Shown: positions 1-7,971 of the stretch, piece after piece
Numbering within the stretch: the first letter of the stretch is position 1
How the letters are laid out: each line of letters begins with the position of its first letter
Source: JACVCS01 sp038328575
GTDB lineage: Bacteria; Planctomycetota; Phycisphaerae; Phycisphaerales; UBA1924
Length of the DNA: 60,997 nt
Reading direction: 5' to 3'
NCBI GenBank assembly: GCA_038328575.1
Contig: JBBQMD010000010.1
Coordinates: forward strand, 1-60,997
Position numbers and translations under genes: made by a program
The notes under the pieces: generated by a model
The model's database searches: none
The model's input: only the letters and a program-made list of their open reading frames with translations
Told to the model about the DNA's origin: nothing

Positions 1-20
1 CCCTTCAGGGTCCGTCCAGA

Positions 21-276
21 CATCCGCCTTCCATCCGGGGGTCGCGCTCGCAGACTCGCTCTGACCCCCGGCTACGAACGCCCAGCCCTTCGGGCTGAAA
101 CGTTGGCTATGAACGCCTTGCCCTTCGGGCTGACAACCATCGAAGCACCCCTCTCGAAAACATCGGCCTTCCATCCGGCGGTCGCGCTCGCAGACTCGCT
201 CTGACCCCCGGCTATGAACGCCCAGCCCTCCGGGCTGAAACGTTGGCTCTAAGCGCCCGGCCCTTCGGGCTGAAAC
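21..276. repeat. 88-bp direct repeat pair with small hairpin units
   Basis: Two near-identical 88-base copies lie at 21-108 and 161-248, offset by exactly 140 bases. They differ at only a few positions. Each carries a GC-rich segment (GGGGTCGC...GACCCCCGGCTA type) and ends in a short hairpin unit, AGCCC-TTC-GGGCT, followed by GAAACGTTGGCT. Further hairpin units occur at 120-130 and 260-270, so the motif GCCCTTCGGGC occurs about every 35-140 bases. No coding potential was recognised. It lies downstream of pgi, so a role in transcript ends is possible, but no T-run follows the hairpins. Confidence 0.75.
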
Positions 277-347
277 GCTCGAGCACGAGGAACGCGCGCG
301 CGACGGGGTGCGTGCGTGCGAGTGGACCATGTGGTCGTGGCGAGTGT

Positions 348-2015
348 TCAGCGGTTGGCTTTGTACCACGCGATGAGCCCGTTGGTGCTGCTGTCGTGGG
401 CGGTGACTTTGGTGTCGCCTGGGAGTTCGGGGAGGATGGCTTTGGCGAGTTGCTTGCCGAGTTCGACGCCCCACTGGTCGAAGGAGTTGATGTTCCAGAT
501 GACGCCCTGGGTGAAGATTTTGTGTTCGTACATGGCGATGAGGCTGCCGAGCACGCGGGGGGTGATCTGCGTGACCATGATGGAGTTGGTGGGGCGGTTG
601 CCTTCGAAGACCTTGTGGGGGAGGAGGCGTTCGAGGGCGTCGGCGCTGGTGCCGGACTTGACGAGTTCGGCGCGGACCTGGTCGGTGGTCTTGCCGAAGG
701 CGAGGGCCTCGGTCTGGGCGAAGAAGTTGCTGAGGAGGATGGGGTGGTGCTGGCCCAGCGCTTCGTTGCCGACGGGGTTGAGGCTGCGGGCGGGGGCGAT
801 GAAGTCGCAGGGGATGAGTTTGGTGCCCTGGTGGATGAGCTGGTAGAAGGCGTGCTGGCCGTTGGTGCCGGGCTCACCCCAGATGACGGGGCCGGTGGAA
901 TAGTCGACGCGTTGCGAGTTTCGGTCGACGAACTTGCCGTTGGACTCCATGTCGCCCTGCTGGAAGTAGGCGGCGAAGCGGGAGAGGTATTGGTCGTAGG
1001 GGAGGATGGCGTGGCTCTGGCTGTCGAAGAAGTTGTTGTACCAGATGCCCAGGAGGGCGAGGATGATCGGGAGGTTTTGCTCGGGGGGGGTGTTGAGGAA
1101 GTGGGTGTCCATCTCGTGAGCGCCGGTGAGCAGCTCTTCGAACTGATCGAAGCCGACGCTGAGGGCGATGGGCAGGCCGATGGCGGACCAGAGGGAGTAG
1201 CGCCCGCCGACCCAATCCCAGAAGCCGAACATGTTCTTGGTGTCGATACCGAAGGCGGAGACTTCTTTGGCGTTGGTGCTGAGGGCGACGAAGTGCTTGG
1301 CGACGGCGGAGGCGTCTTTGGCCTGGGAGAGGAACCACTCGCGCGCGGTGTGGGCGTTGCAGAGGGTTTCCTGGGTGGTAAAGGTTTTGCTGGCGATGAT
1401 GAAGAGGGCGGTCTCGGGGTTGAGTTGGCGGAGACATTCGGCGATGTGGGTGCCGTCGATGTTGGAGACGAAGTGCATTTTGAGGTCGCGTTTGGCGGCG
1501 TGCTTGAGGGCTTCGCAGGCCATGACGGGCCCGAGATCTGAGCCGCCGATACCGATGTTGATGATGTCGGTGATGGGCTTGCCGGAGTAGCCGCGCCAGG
1601 TGCCGGAGCGGACGGCGGCGGTGAACTGCTTCATGTGATCGAGGACGGCGTTGACGTCGGGCATGACGTCTTTGCCATCGGCCAGGACGGGTGTGCTCGC
1701 GCGGTTGCGGAGGGCGGTGTGGAGAACGGCGCGGCCTTCGGTGATGTTGATCTTGTCGCCCTGGAACATGCGCTGGGCGAAGGACTTGACGTCGGCCTGG
1801 CGGGCGAGATCGAAGAGGAGCTTGAGAGTCTCAGGGGTGACGCGGTTTTTGCTGTAGTCGAGCAGGATCTGGTTGCCGTCGGCGAGGCGGAAGGTCTGAG
1901 TCATCGAGGTGAATCGAGCGGGATCACGCTGAAAAAGCTCACGCATGTGCGTGGACTTGATGAAGTTGTGATGGGCGGAGAGGGCGGTCCAGGCGGGTGA
2001 GGAAGAGATGGTCAT
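348..2015 (-). CDS. pgi: Glucose-6-phosphate isomerase
   Basis: Cytoplasmic glycolytic and gluconeogenic enzyme interconverting glucose-6-phosphate and fructose-6-phosphate. The 555-residue product has the family length and hallmark segments: the phosphate-binding GIGGSDLG loop, SKTFTTQET, GGRYSLWSAIGLP, GTNGQHAFYQLIHQGT and the C-terminal QWGVELGKQLAK. The ATG at 2013-2015 is chosen because the open frame upstream only translates a low-complexity Pro/Arg repeat that belongs to the repeat element next door. The remaining N-terminus (MTISSSPAW...) leads straight into the conserved fold. It is transcribed alone, towards the repeats at 21-276. The family call is secure and the start is likely. 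Confidence 0.97.
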   Translation of the reverse strand: MTISSSPAWTALSAHHNFIKSTHMRELFQRDPARFTSMTQTFRLADGNQILLDYSKNRVTPETLKLLFDLARQADVKSFAQRMFQGDKINITEGRAVLHTALRNRASTPVLADGKDVMPDVNAVLDHMKQFTAAVRSGTWRGYSGKPITDIINIGIGGSDLGPVMACEALKHAAKRDLKMHFVSNIDGTHIAECLRQLNPETALFIIASKTFTTQETLCNAHTAREWFLSQAKDASAVAKHFVALSTNAKEVSAFGIDTKNMFGFWDWVGGRYSLWSAIGLPIALSVGFDQFEELLTGAHEMDTHFLNTPPEQNLPIILALLGIWYNNFFDSQSHAILPYDQYLSRFAAYFQQGDMESNGKFVDRNSQRVDYSTGPVIWGEPGTNGQHAFYQLIHQGTKLIPCDFIAPARSLNPVGNEALGQHHPILLSNFFAQTEALAFGKTTDQVRAELVKSGTSADALERLLPHKVFEGNRPTNSIMVTQITPRVLGSLIAMYEHKIFTQGVIWNINSFDQWGVELGKQLAKAILPELPGDTKVTAHDSSTNGLIAWYKANR

Positions 2016-2022
2016 GGGGGAT

Positions 2023-2303
2023 GGTAAGTCAGGGGGTAGTCGCGAGTTGCGGGGGGGAGGGGGGACGGCAATCGGGAATCGGCAGGCGGCAATCGGGGGG
2101 CGGAACGGCAATCGGGAGGCGGGACCGGCAATCGGGAGGGGGGACGGCAATCGGCAGGCGGCAACCGGCAATCGGGAGGTGGAACGGCAATCGGGGGGCG
2201 GCAATGGGGGGGATGGGAGTTGGGGGCGCTCTTGGGGCGGCGATGGAAGTTTGAGGCAATCTCAACTGGCGACTCGCGACTCACTCCCCACTGGCGACTT
2301 ACC
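2023..2303. repeat. GGCAATCGG-rich intergenic element with inverted ends
   Basis: Between the divergent pgi and the FmdB-like gene, about 280 bases are dominated by variants of GGCAATCGGGAGG. The core GGCAATC occurs seven times between about 2065 and 2200. The outer edges are inverted copies: GGTAAGTC at 2023-2030 and GACTTACC at 2296-2303. A second shared inverted stretch, AGTCGCGAGT / ACTCGCGACT, lies just inside each end. The open frames across it encode only Pro/Arg or Gly/Arg repeats and look artefactual. The same core (as GATTGCC) recurs between fliG and fliH. Confidence 0.7.
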
Positions 2304-2310
2304 ATTTGGC

Positions 2311-2568
2311 ATGCCGATTTACGAGTATGTCGCTGAGGATGGGACGCGGGTGGAGACTTTGCGTTCGATGGCGGATGCGGACAAGCCGCTGGCGGACCCG
2401 GATGGGAAGGGGCGGCGGTTTACGCGGGTGCAGTCGACGTTTGCGGCGCAGGGGACGGGCGGTGAGTTTGGGCGCGGGGGCGCGGGCGGTGGTGGGCATG
2501 TTCATCGTGGGCGGATGTGCGGGTGTGGCAAGCGACCGGGGTCGTGCGGCGGGCAAACGGGGGCGTAA
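2311..2568 (+). CDS. Small FmdB-like putative regulatory protein
   Basis: An 85-residue protein starting MPIYEYVAEDGTRVE. The N-terminus matches the FmdB family, which normally begins MPIYEY.C..CG and forms a zinc ribbon. Here the first Cys pair is missing: VAEDG stands where CxxCG would be. The C-terminus is a Gly/His/Cys tail with GRMCGCGKRPGSCGG, so some metal-binding capacity may survive. The ATG at 2311 is used because upstream in-frame sequence is the repeat element. It precedes the ParA-like gene on the same strand by about 200 bases. Function is unknown; zinc ribbon or putative regulator is a family statement only. Confidence 0.7.
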   Translation: MPIYEYVAEDGTRVETLRSMADADKPLADPDGKGRRFTRVQSTFAAQGTGGEFGRGGAGGGGHVHRGRMCGCGKRPGSCGGQTGA

Positions 2569-2773
2569 GTCCAGCGGTTTTGCTGGTCGCGTGAAGCGTG
2601 GAGGGTGGCGGCGCGGTTTGGCGCGTGGCTGGGCTGCACGCGGGCCTGGCATCTCTCAAGGCTTTTTGCCCGTGGCACCGATAAGGGTTTGGCAGGGGCG
2701 GTCTTCTGCTACGGCTCAGGATTGGCCTGGGTTTGTGAGCTTCGCCCGGGCCGCCTTGCACACGGGGCTCAAC

Positions 2774-4138
2774 GTGCGCACCATCGCGATCATTAATCAG
2801 AAGGGCGGCTGCGGGAAGACCACCAGCGCGATCAACTTGGCTGGGGTGTTTGCGCGGCGAGGGAAGAGGACGCTGCTGGTGGATTTGGATCCGCAGAGTC
2901 ACTGTGCCGCGGGGCTGGCGATTCCGGAGCAGCGGATTGACGTGCAGATTGGCGACGCGATGACGAGCGCGACGCCGAACGGCAAGAGCGTTGATTGGGC
3001 GAGGCTGTTGTGGCGTGTGAGCAGGAACCTTGATCTTGCGCCGAGCACTGTGCGGCTGGCGGCGCTGGAGGCGCCGCGCGGCGGGCTGGGCGGGGCGGAG
3101 GACGCGGAGCGCCGGCTCGACATGGTGCTGACGCGGTTAGCGGATCAGTATGACATTTGCCTGATTGATTGCCCGCCGTCGATTGGTGTGCTGACGTTTA
3201 ACGCGTTGGTTGCGGCGACTGAGGTGTTGATCCCGGTGGAGACGGGGTTCTTTGCGCTGCAGGGCGCGGCGAAGCAGGTGCAGATGATCAAGGCGATGGG
3301 GAAGAAGATCGGCGTGCAGCCGGCGCACCGGATCGTGCCGACGATGTATGACGAGACGAATCCGCTGGCGCGCGAGGTGCTGGAGCAGATCAACAGTCGG
3401 TTCAAGGGCTTGGTGGCGCCGGTGGTGATTCGGCTTGATGCGAAGTTGCGCGAGGCTGTGAACTTTGGTCAGCCGGCGATTGAATATGCGCCGGAGTCGG
3501 CCGGGGCGCAGGATTATGTTGCGCTGGCGGATTGGCTGCTGCGGACGCCGGCGATGCGGAAGGTGTCGGTGAATGAGGAGGCGAGCGACGCGAGCGAGGG
3601 GACGCCGGTGCGGACGCGGGCGGTCGCGGTGGAGAGTTTGTTGAACGGGCGAGCGGGGGCTGAGGAGGATGTGAAGGCGCCGCGTGCTGAGCCGGAAGCT
3701 CCGGTGGTTGCGGGGGAGGGCAATCGGGGTGGCGTGGTGACGGCGGAGCGCACGCGGACGCGGGTGGGGGTTTTGGAGTTGGTGGAGACGGAGGGGCGGA
3801 AGGCGTGGCCCAGTGTTGAATCGCTGCGGCCGGTGCTGGGTGTGCGGGTGACGGCGCAGGGCGTGCTGTTTGTGCAGCCGGCGTCGGCGGGGCGTGTGAT
3901 GGCGGTGGCGGGGAACTTCAATCGCTGGTCGGCAGGGGCGACGCCGATGACGTTGAATGCAGATTTGGGCGTGTTTGAGTGTGTTGTCAAGCTGCCGGCG
4001 GGGCGGCACGAGTATCGCTTGATCGTCGATGAGAGCTGGAACTCAGACGCGTTCAACCCGCGAGTCACGACGAACCCGTTTGGCGAGTGCAACAGCTATA
4101 TCGATGTGCCGGGCGAGGGCGTCGCGTTTTATGCGTGA
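2774..4138 (+). CDS. ParA/MinD-type ATPase fused to a glycogen-binding (AMPK/CBM48-like) domain
   Basis: 454 residues from a GTG start (MRTIAIINQKGG...). Residues 1-250 are a ParA/Soj ATPase: the deviant Walker A KGGCGKTT with the signature lysine at K10 and K15, VDLDPQ, and LIDCPPSIG as Walker A'. These proteins bind ATP as dimers and position DNA or protein cargo. After an acidic, Pro-rich linker, residues about 366-454 read as an AMPK-type carbohydrate-binding module: VAGNFNRWS, the LPAGRHEYRLIVD strand pair and NPFGECNSYIDV. The in-frame extension upstream of 2774 overlaps the FmdB-like gene in another frame, so it is unlikely. TTG at 2756 is an alternative start. No ParB or parS is visible nearby, so chromosome segregation is not assured. 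Confidence 0.88.
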   Translation: MRTIAIINQKGGCGKTTSAINLAGVFARRGKRTLLVDLDPQSHCAAGLAIPEQRIDVQIGDAMTSATPNGKSVDWARLLWRVSRNLDLAPSTVRLAALEAPRGGLGGAEDAERRLDMVLTRLADQYDICLIDCPPSIGVLTFNALVAATEVLIPVETGFFALQGAAKQVQMIKAMGKKIGVQPAHRIVPTMYDETNPLAREVLEQINSRFKGLVAPVVIRLDAKLREAVNFGQPAIEYAPESAGAQDYVALADWLLRTPAMRKVSVNEEASDASEGTPVRTRAVAVESLLNGRAGAEEDVKAPRAEPEAPVVAGEGNRGGVVTAERTRTRVGVLELVETEGRKAWPSVESLRPVLGVRVTAQGVLFVQPASAGRVMAVAGNFNRWSAGATPMTLNADLGVFECVVKLPAGRHEYRLIVDESWNSDAFNPRVTTNPFGECNSYIDVPGEGVAFYA

Positions 4139-4181
4139 GCGCTTGCGTGAGCACGCGAGCGAGGCGAGTGGAACGAGCATC

Positions 4182-5732
4182 ATGGCGTTGACCCGAGACA
4201 TTCTGAGGCCCGAGAGCGACGGTGGGCGCGGCGCGATTGCTGGCGCGCGAGGCGTTGGCGCGGTGGGGAGCGATGCGTTTGATGCGCTGGCGGACTTGTT
4301 TCTTGGCGGTGGCGAGGCGGACGGGCGCGGCAACGCTTCGGCACGCTTGGGCGGGCTTGGGGGCGTTGATGAGGACGCCGCGAGTGGGCTTGCCAGTGGC
4401 GAAGAACTTGAGATGTTGGGCGTGATTGGTTCGGGGCGCAGGGCGGGCGCGGGTCGAGACTTCAGTGTTGCGAGCGGGGCGGCGGATGGGGCGGATGGAG
4501 AGCTGGTCGGCGGCGTGCGCGGCCGGGGTGTTGAGCTTGTGCTGGTGGGGAATGTGCCCGGGGTCGGGGGCGCTTGGCTGGCGCAGATTGCTGGGCGCGA
4601 GGGGACGCGGGGCGGTGTGATGTTGGTGGATGCGCGGGGAGCGTCGATGCGGGTGGAGTGTTATGGGGCGCGGGTGGCTTGTGCGCGTGGGGTAGAGGCC
4701 GCGATCGACGTGGGCGGCGCGGCGTGCGCGCGGGTGATGTTGTGTGCGCCGGAGGTTGAGGCGCGCGATCTGATCGCGTCGGGGCGGGTGGCGCAGGTGC
4801 GACTGGTGAGCGGCGCGGACGAGACGAGCGTGATCGCGGCGTATCGCCTGCTGAAGTCGATGGTGCTCGCGTCCCGCCGGGGTTTGAGCGCGGGCGTGGG
4901 GGGCGAGACTTCGTATAGCGTGTGGTTTGTTGGGTGCGATGCGGCGCAGGCGGATGACGCGGGCGGTCGTCTGTGCAGGGCGATTGAGAAGTTCGTCGGT
5001 GCGAGGATTGAGGTTGAGCCGAGTGTGGCGAGGCTGGGCGGCGCGGGGGCGGCGGCGGCGAGCCTTGTGTTTGAGTCTGAGCGTGCGCACAGCGCGATCG
5101 AACTGGCCGAGATGGTTGCGAGCGGTTCGCGAGCGATGCGCCGCGGTGCTCTGGTTGATTGGGGCGTCATGCCTGCGGCCGTCGCTGAGACGCGCGATGA
5201 TCGGGTTCGAGTGGGCGGGTCGCTTCGGATGGTGGATGAGCCGGCGACGGTGGACGTGGAGCCGCCGGCGGGAGCGGTGGGGGATGCGGTGATTGGTTCG
5301 GGGTCGCCCGCGCGGTCGGTCAAGGCGTTGATGCCTGCGCACGCGGTCACGACGGCGACCCCTCAGGGTGCGATTGGCGAAACTCCCCCGACGCTTGCGA
5401 GCGTGATCTTTGGCTTGGAGCCGCTGCGGGCGCGATGCCCGTTCGCGCCGGGCGTTGAGCTGGCGATTGATGCGCAGGGCGGGCTGCATGCGATCTCGTT
5501 GGACAATGACGGCGACTGCGTGCGGGCGTTGACGGTGGCGAGGGCGTGGGCGGCGGCGCATCGCGAGATCCTTGCGCTGACGACGGCGCGATTGATCGCG
5601 GCGTGCCCGGTGGTTGGTCATCTGATGAGTGAGCGGCCGGAGCGCGTTCGGCACTTGCTGGACGCGGATATCCGTGTACACGCGATGATGCGTGCGACGA
5701 AGCCGGGCCTCGTGGCGCTGGCGCTGAACTGA
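4182..5732 (+). CDS. Hypothetical protein, degenerate ATPase-like
   Basis: 516 residues from ATG 4182; an ATG at 4131 that overlaps the ParA stop is an alternative start. I do not recognise a named family. The middle (about residues 105-240) has the order of a ParA/MinD-like fold, VELVLVGNVPGVGGAWLAQ then GVMLVDARG, then a stretch around VIAAYRLLKSM. The Walker A lysine and threonine are absent, so it probably does not hydrolyse ATP. The C-terminal 100 residues have a separate segment starting LEPLRARCPFAPGVELAID. It directly follows the ParA-CBM gene and is probably co-transcribed. A pseudo-ATPase partner is an inference. Confidence 0.7.
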   Translation: MALTRDILRPESDGGRGAIAGARGVGAVGSDAFDALADLFLGGGEADGRGNASARLGGLGGVDEDAASGLASGEELEMLGVIGSGRRAGAGRDFSVASGAADGADGELVGGVRGRGVELVLVGNVPGVGGAWLAQIAGREGTRGGVMLVDARGASMRVECYGARVACARGVEAAIDVGGAACARVMLCAPEVEARDLIASGRVAQVRLVSGADETSVIAAYRLLKSMVLASRRGLSAGVGGETSYSVWFVGCDAAQADDAGGRLCRAIEKFVGARIEVEPSVARLGGAGAAAASLVFESERAHSAIELAEMVASGSRAMRRGALVDWGVMPAAVAETRDDRVRVGGSLRMVDEPATVDVEPPAGAVGDAVIGSGSPARSVKALMPAHAVTTATPQGAIGETPPTLASVIFGLEPLRARCPFAPGVELAIDAQGGLHAISLDNDGDCVRALTVARAWAAAHREILALTTARLIAACPVVGHLMSERPERVRHLLDADIRVHAMMRATKPGLVALALN

Positions 5733-5735
5733 GGA

Positions 5736-6752
5736 TTACTTGCCGTAGCGGCGCAGAAGCTCTTCGACGCGGGGCTGGTTGCGAGTGATCTGGAGCGAGC
5801 GACGGAGCGATGTGAGCGCTCGCTCGCGTGCGCCGCTGTCGGTGCGGTCTGACCACAAATAGGTGTTGAGTTCGCAGACGCCCAGGCCGTTGAGGGCGGG
5901 GAAGTAGTCCTTATCGAGCTTAAGGGCTTCGGAGTAGGCGGCGATGGCCTGGGGCATGTCTTCGAGGCGGAAGCGGGCGAAGCCGAGGCGTTCAAAGGCG
6001 GCGGGAGAGGGCTCGATTTTGATGAGGCGTTCAAGGGTGTTGCGCATCTCGGCGAAGCGTTGAAGCGCGCCGTAGCTGGCGCTGAGGTTGAGCAGGAGCT
6101 TGGCGGGGAGTTCGGCGTTGTTGTCCAGGGCCTGCTCGTATTCGCCGATGGCTTCTTGATGACGGCCAAGGCCGGCGTAGATCGCGCCGAGCGAGAACCG
6201 GGCGGCGCCGTTGCGAGATTCGAGGCGGGTGGCTTTGAGCGCGAAGGGCAGGGCTTGGCCGTATTCGGCGAGTTGGTAGTAGGCGGCGCCGACGTTGAGG
6301 TTGGCGTTGAAGTCATCGGGGCGGACAGAGAGGGCGCGGAGGTAGGCTTGGATGGCGTCGCTGACGCGGTTGAGGATGTGGAGCATGAGCCCGTGGAAGT
6401 ACTGGGCGTCAAAGTTGCGGGGCTCGGTCCGGGCGGCGTCGCGATAGCCGACTTCGGCCTTGGAGAAATCGCCATCCATGCGGTAGAGGTCGGCCATGCC
6501 CATGTGGGCGGCGGTGAGGGTGGGGTTGACTTCGATGGCGCGCCCGAAGGCTTCGAGAGCTTTAGCCTTGTCACCGGCCCGGACGGCGGCTTCGGCGGCG
6601 GCGATGAAGGCGCTGGTGTCGGTGCCTTCGAGGAATCGCTGGGAGTTTCGTTCGTCGGCGTCGCGCTGGGCCGCGGACTTCCAGGCGCAGCCGGGGAGGG
6701 CGGTGGTCAGGAGCGAGAGGGCGAAGATGGCGAGGGCGGGGGATGGCTTCAT
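5736..6752 (-). CDS. TPR-repeat lipoprotein
   Basis: 338 residues. The N-terminus is a lipoprotein signal (a hydrophobic stretch, then ALPGC with the lipid-attachment Cys at about residue 21), so the protein is probably anchored in a membrane. The rest is a run of tetratricopeptide repeats, with units such as GDKAKALEAFGRAIEVNPTL, GDFSKAEVGYRDAARTEPRN and GRHQEAIGEYEQALDNNAEL, which form an alpha-solenoid for protein contacts. ATG 6750-6752 is chosen because the signal peptide begins there; the longer open frame adds only Ser/Pro-rich sequence. It converges with the preceding plus-strand gene, leaving only three bases between stop codons. The partner is unknown. Confidence 0.88.
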   Translation of the reverse strand: MKPSPALAIFALSLLTTALPGCAWKSAAQRDADERNSQRFLEGTDTSAFIAAAEAAVRAGDKAKALEAFGRAIEVNPTLTAAHMGMADLYRMDGDFSKAEVGYRDAARTEPRNFDAQYFHGLMLHILNRVSDAIQAYLRALSVRPDDFNANLNVGAAYYQLAEYGQALPFALKATRLESRNGAARFSLGAIYAGLGRHQEAIGEYEQALDNNAELPAKLLLNLSASYGALQRFAEMRNTLERLIKIEPSPAAFERLGFARFRLEDMPQAIAAYSEALKLDKDYFPALNGLGVCELNTYLWSDRTDSGARERALTSLRRSLQITRNQPRVEELLRRYGK

Positions 6753-6861
6753 GTCAGGTGGATGATACTGCCGGGGGCGGGGAGGCGTTCGTGGGGATTT
6801 CAGCGATGAACTAGGACGTGGAGATGACAACGCTCTGGGGGCGGTCGAAATGGTTGCGCAG

Positions 6862-7926
6862 CTAGGCGGGTTTGCGGGCGCGAGAGGCGGTGAGTGAGGC
6901 CGCGATGCCCAGGGTGAGGGCGACGCAGATGATGGCCAGGGAGATGACGGTGGGGATCTTGAGGCCCGCCCAGCCGACGTGAATGTTGAGCCAGGGGATG
7001 GAGTCGATCGGGTACTCGATGAGCATTTTGACACCGATGAAGCCGAGGACGACGGCGAGCGAGTACTTGAGATAGCGGAAGGACTCCATGAGGCCGGCGA
7101 GGGCGAAGTAGAGCGAGCGCAGGCCCAGGATGGCGAAGATGTTTGCCGAGAAGATGATGAATGGCTCTTTGGTGACGCCGAAGGCGGCGGGGATGGAGTC
7201 GATGGCGAACATCACGTCGGTGGACTCGATGACGATGAGGACGAGCAGGAGGGGCGTGGCGAAGAGGGCGAGCTCGGTGGAGCCGGGGGTGATCGGGGCC
7301 TTGATGAGGAACTTGTCGGCGCTGTAGTGCGGGGTGAGGCGGACGACGCGGCGCGTGAGGCGGACGACGATGGACTTTTCAAAGTCCTTGTGCTCGTCGT
7401 CCTTGGTGGTCGCGAGCTTGAAAGCGGTGAAGATGAGCAGAGCGCCGAAGAGGTAGAGCAGCCAATGGAAGGCGGCGACGGCGGCGGCGCCGATGCCGAT
7501 CATCAGGGCGCGAAGAATGAGGGCACCGATGATGCCCCAGAGCAGGACGCGATGTTGGCTTTCTTTGGGGACCTGGAAGTGCGCGAAGATCAGGGCGAAG
7601 ACGAAGAGATTGTCAACTGAGAGCGAGTACTCCAGCAGCCATGCCTGGAGGAACTGCGCGACGGCTTCGCGCCCGGTGAGGGCGGGTTGAGCGGGGACGG
7701 TGGCGGTGCCGGCGAGGAGCGGTGCTGCGACGCCGGCGAAGTTTGTGGTGTAGATCCAGTCGAGCAGGGGCGTGAAGAGGAGGCCGAGGGTGACGAACCC
7801 GGCGGTGAGGAAGAGGGCTTTGCGGGTGGAGATCTCCTGGCCTTTTTTGGAGACGAAGAAGAGATCAAGGGCGACGACGCCGAGCACGAAGATGACAAAT
7901 CCTCCCCAGAGCGTCAGTTGCTGCAT
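6862..7926 (-). CDS. TerC family integral membrane protein
   Basis: 354 residues with 7-9 hydrophobic segments. It carries the TerC hallmarks: SLSVDNLFVFALIF, an acidic intramembrane motif, and ESTDVMFAIDSIPAAFGVT with its Asp residues, followed by FIIFSANIFAILGLRSLYF. TerC/Alx proteins act in the inner membrane and are linked to tellurite resistance, manganese efflux and metalation of exported enzymes. The loop after the fourth or fifth helix is charged (TTKDDEHKDFEKS). A second TerC gene lies only 45 bases upstream on the same strand, so the two are probably co-transcribed. No manganese riboswitch was recognised. The substrate cannot be told from sequence. Confidence 0.93.
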   Translation of the reverse strand: MQQLTLWGGFVIFVLGVVALDLFFVSKKGQEISTRKALFLTAGFVTLGLLFTPLLDWIYTTNFAGVAAPLLAGTATVPAQPALTGREAVAQFLQAWLLEYSLSVDNLFVFALIFAHFQVPKESQHRVLLWGIIGALILRALMIGIGAAAVAAFHWLLYLFGALLIFTAFKLATTKDDEHKDFEKSIVVRLTRRVVRLTPHYSADKFLIKAPITPGSTELALFATPLLLVLIVIESTDVMFAIDSIPAAFGVTKEPFIIFSANIFAILGLRSLYFALAGLMESFRYLKYSLAVVLGFIGVKMLIEYPIDSIPWLNIHVGWAGLKIPTVISLAIICVALTLGIAASLTASRARKPA

Positions 7927-7971
7927 TGGTGAGCGTAGAGGGCGGCGCGGTATCGTTCAGCCACAGCGAGT

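Noticed and set aside
243..1541. 432-residue plus-strand open frame opposite pgi
   Set aside because: Gly/Val/Glu/Asp-rich antisense frame of the unmistakable pgi; typical of GC-rich codon use.
4065..5681. 538-residue minus-strand open frame
   Set aside because: Arg/His/Pro-rich antisense of the 4182-5732 gene; no domain pattern.
7927..7971. Manganese (yybP-ykoY) riboswitch before the TerC gene
   Set aside because: The gap is only 45 bases, too short for the aptamer, and none of its sequence signature is seen.
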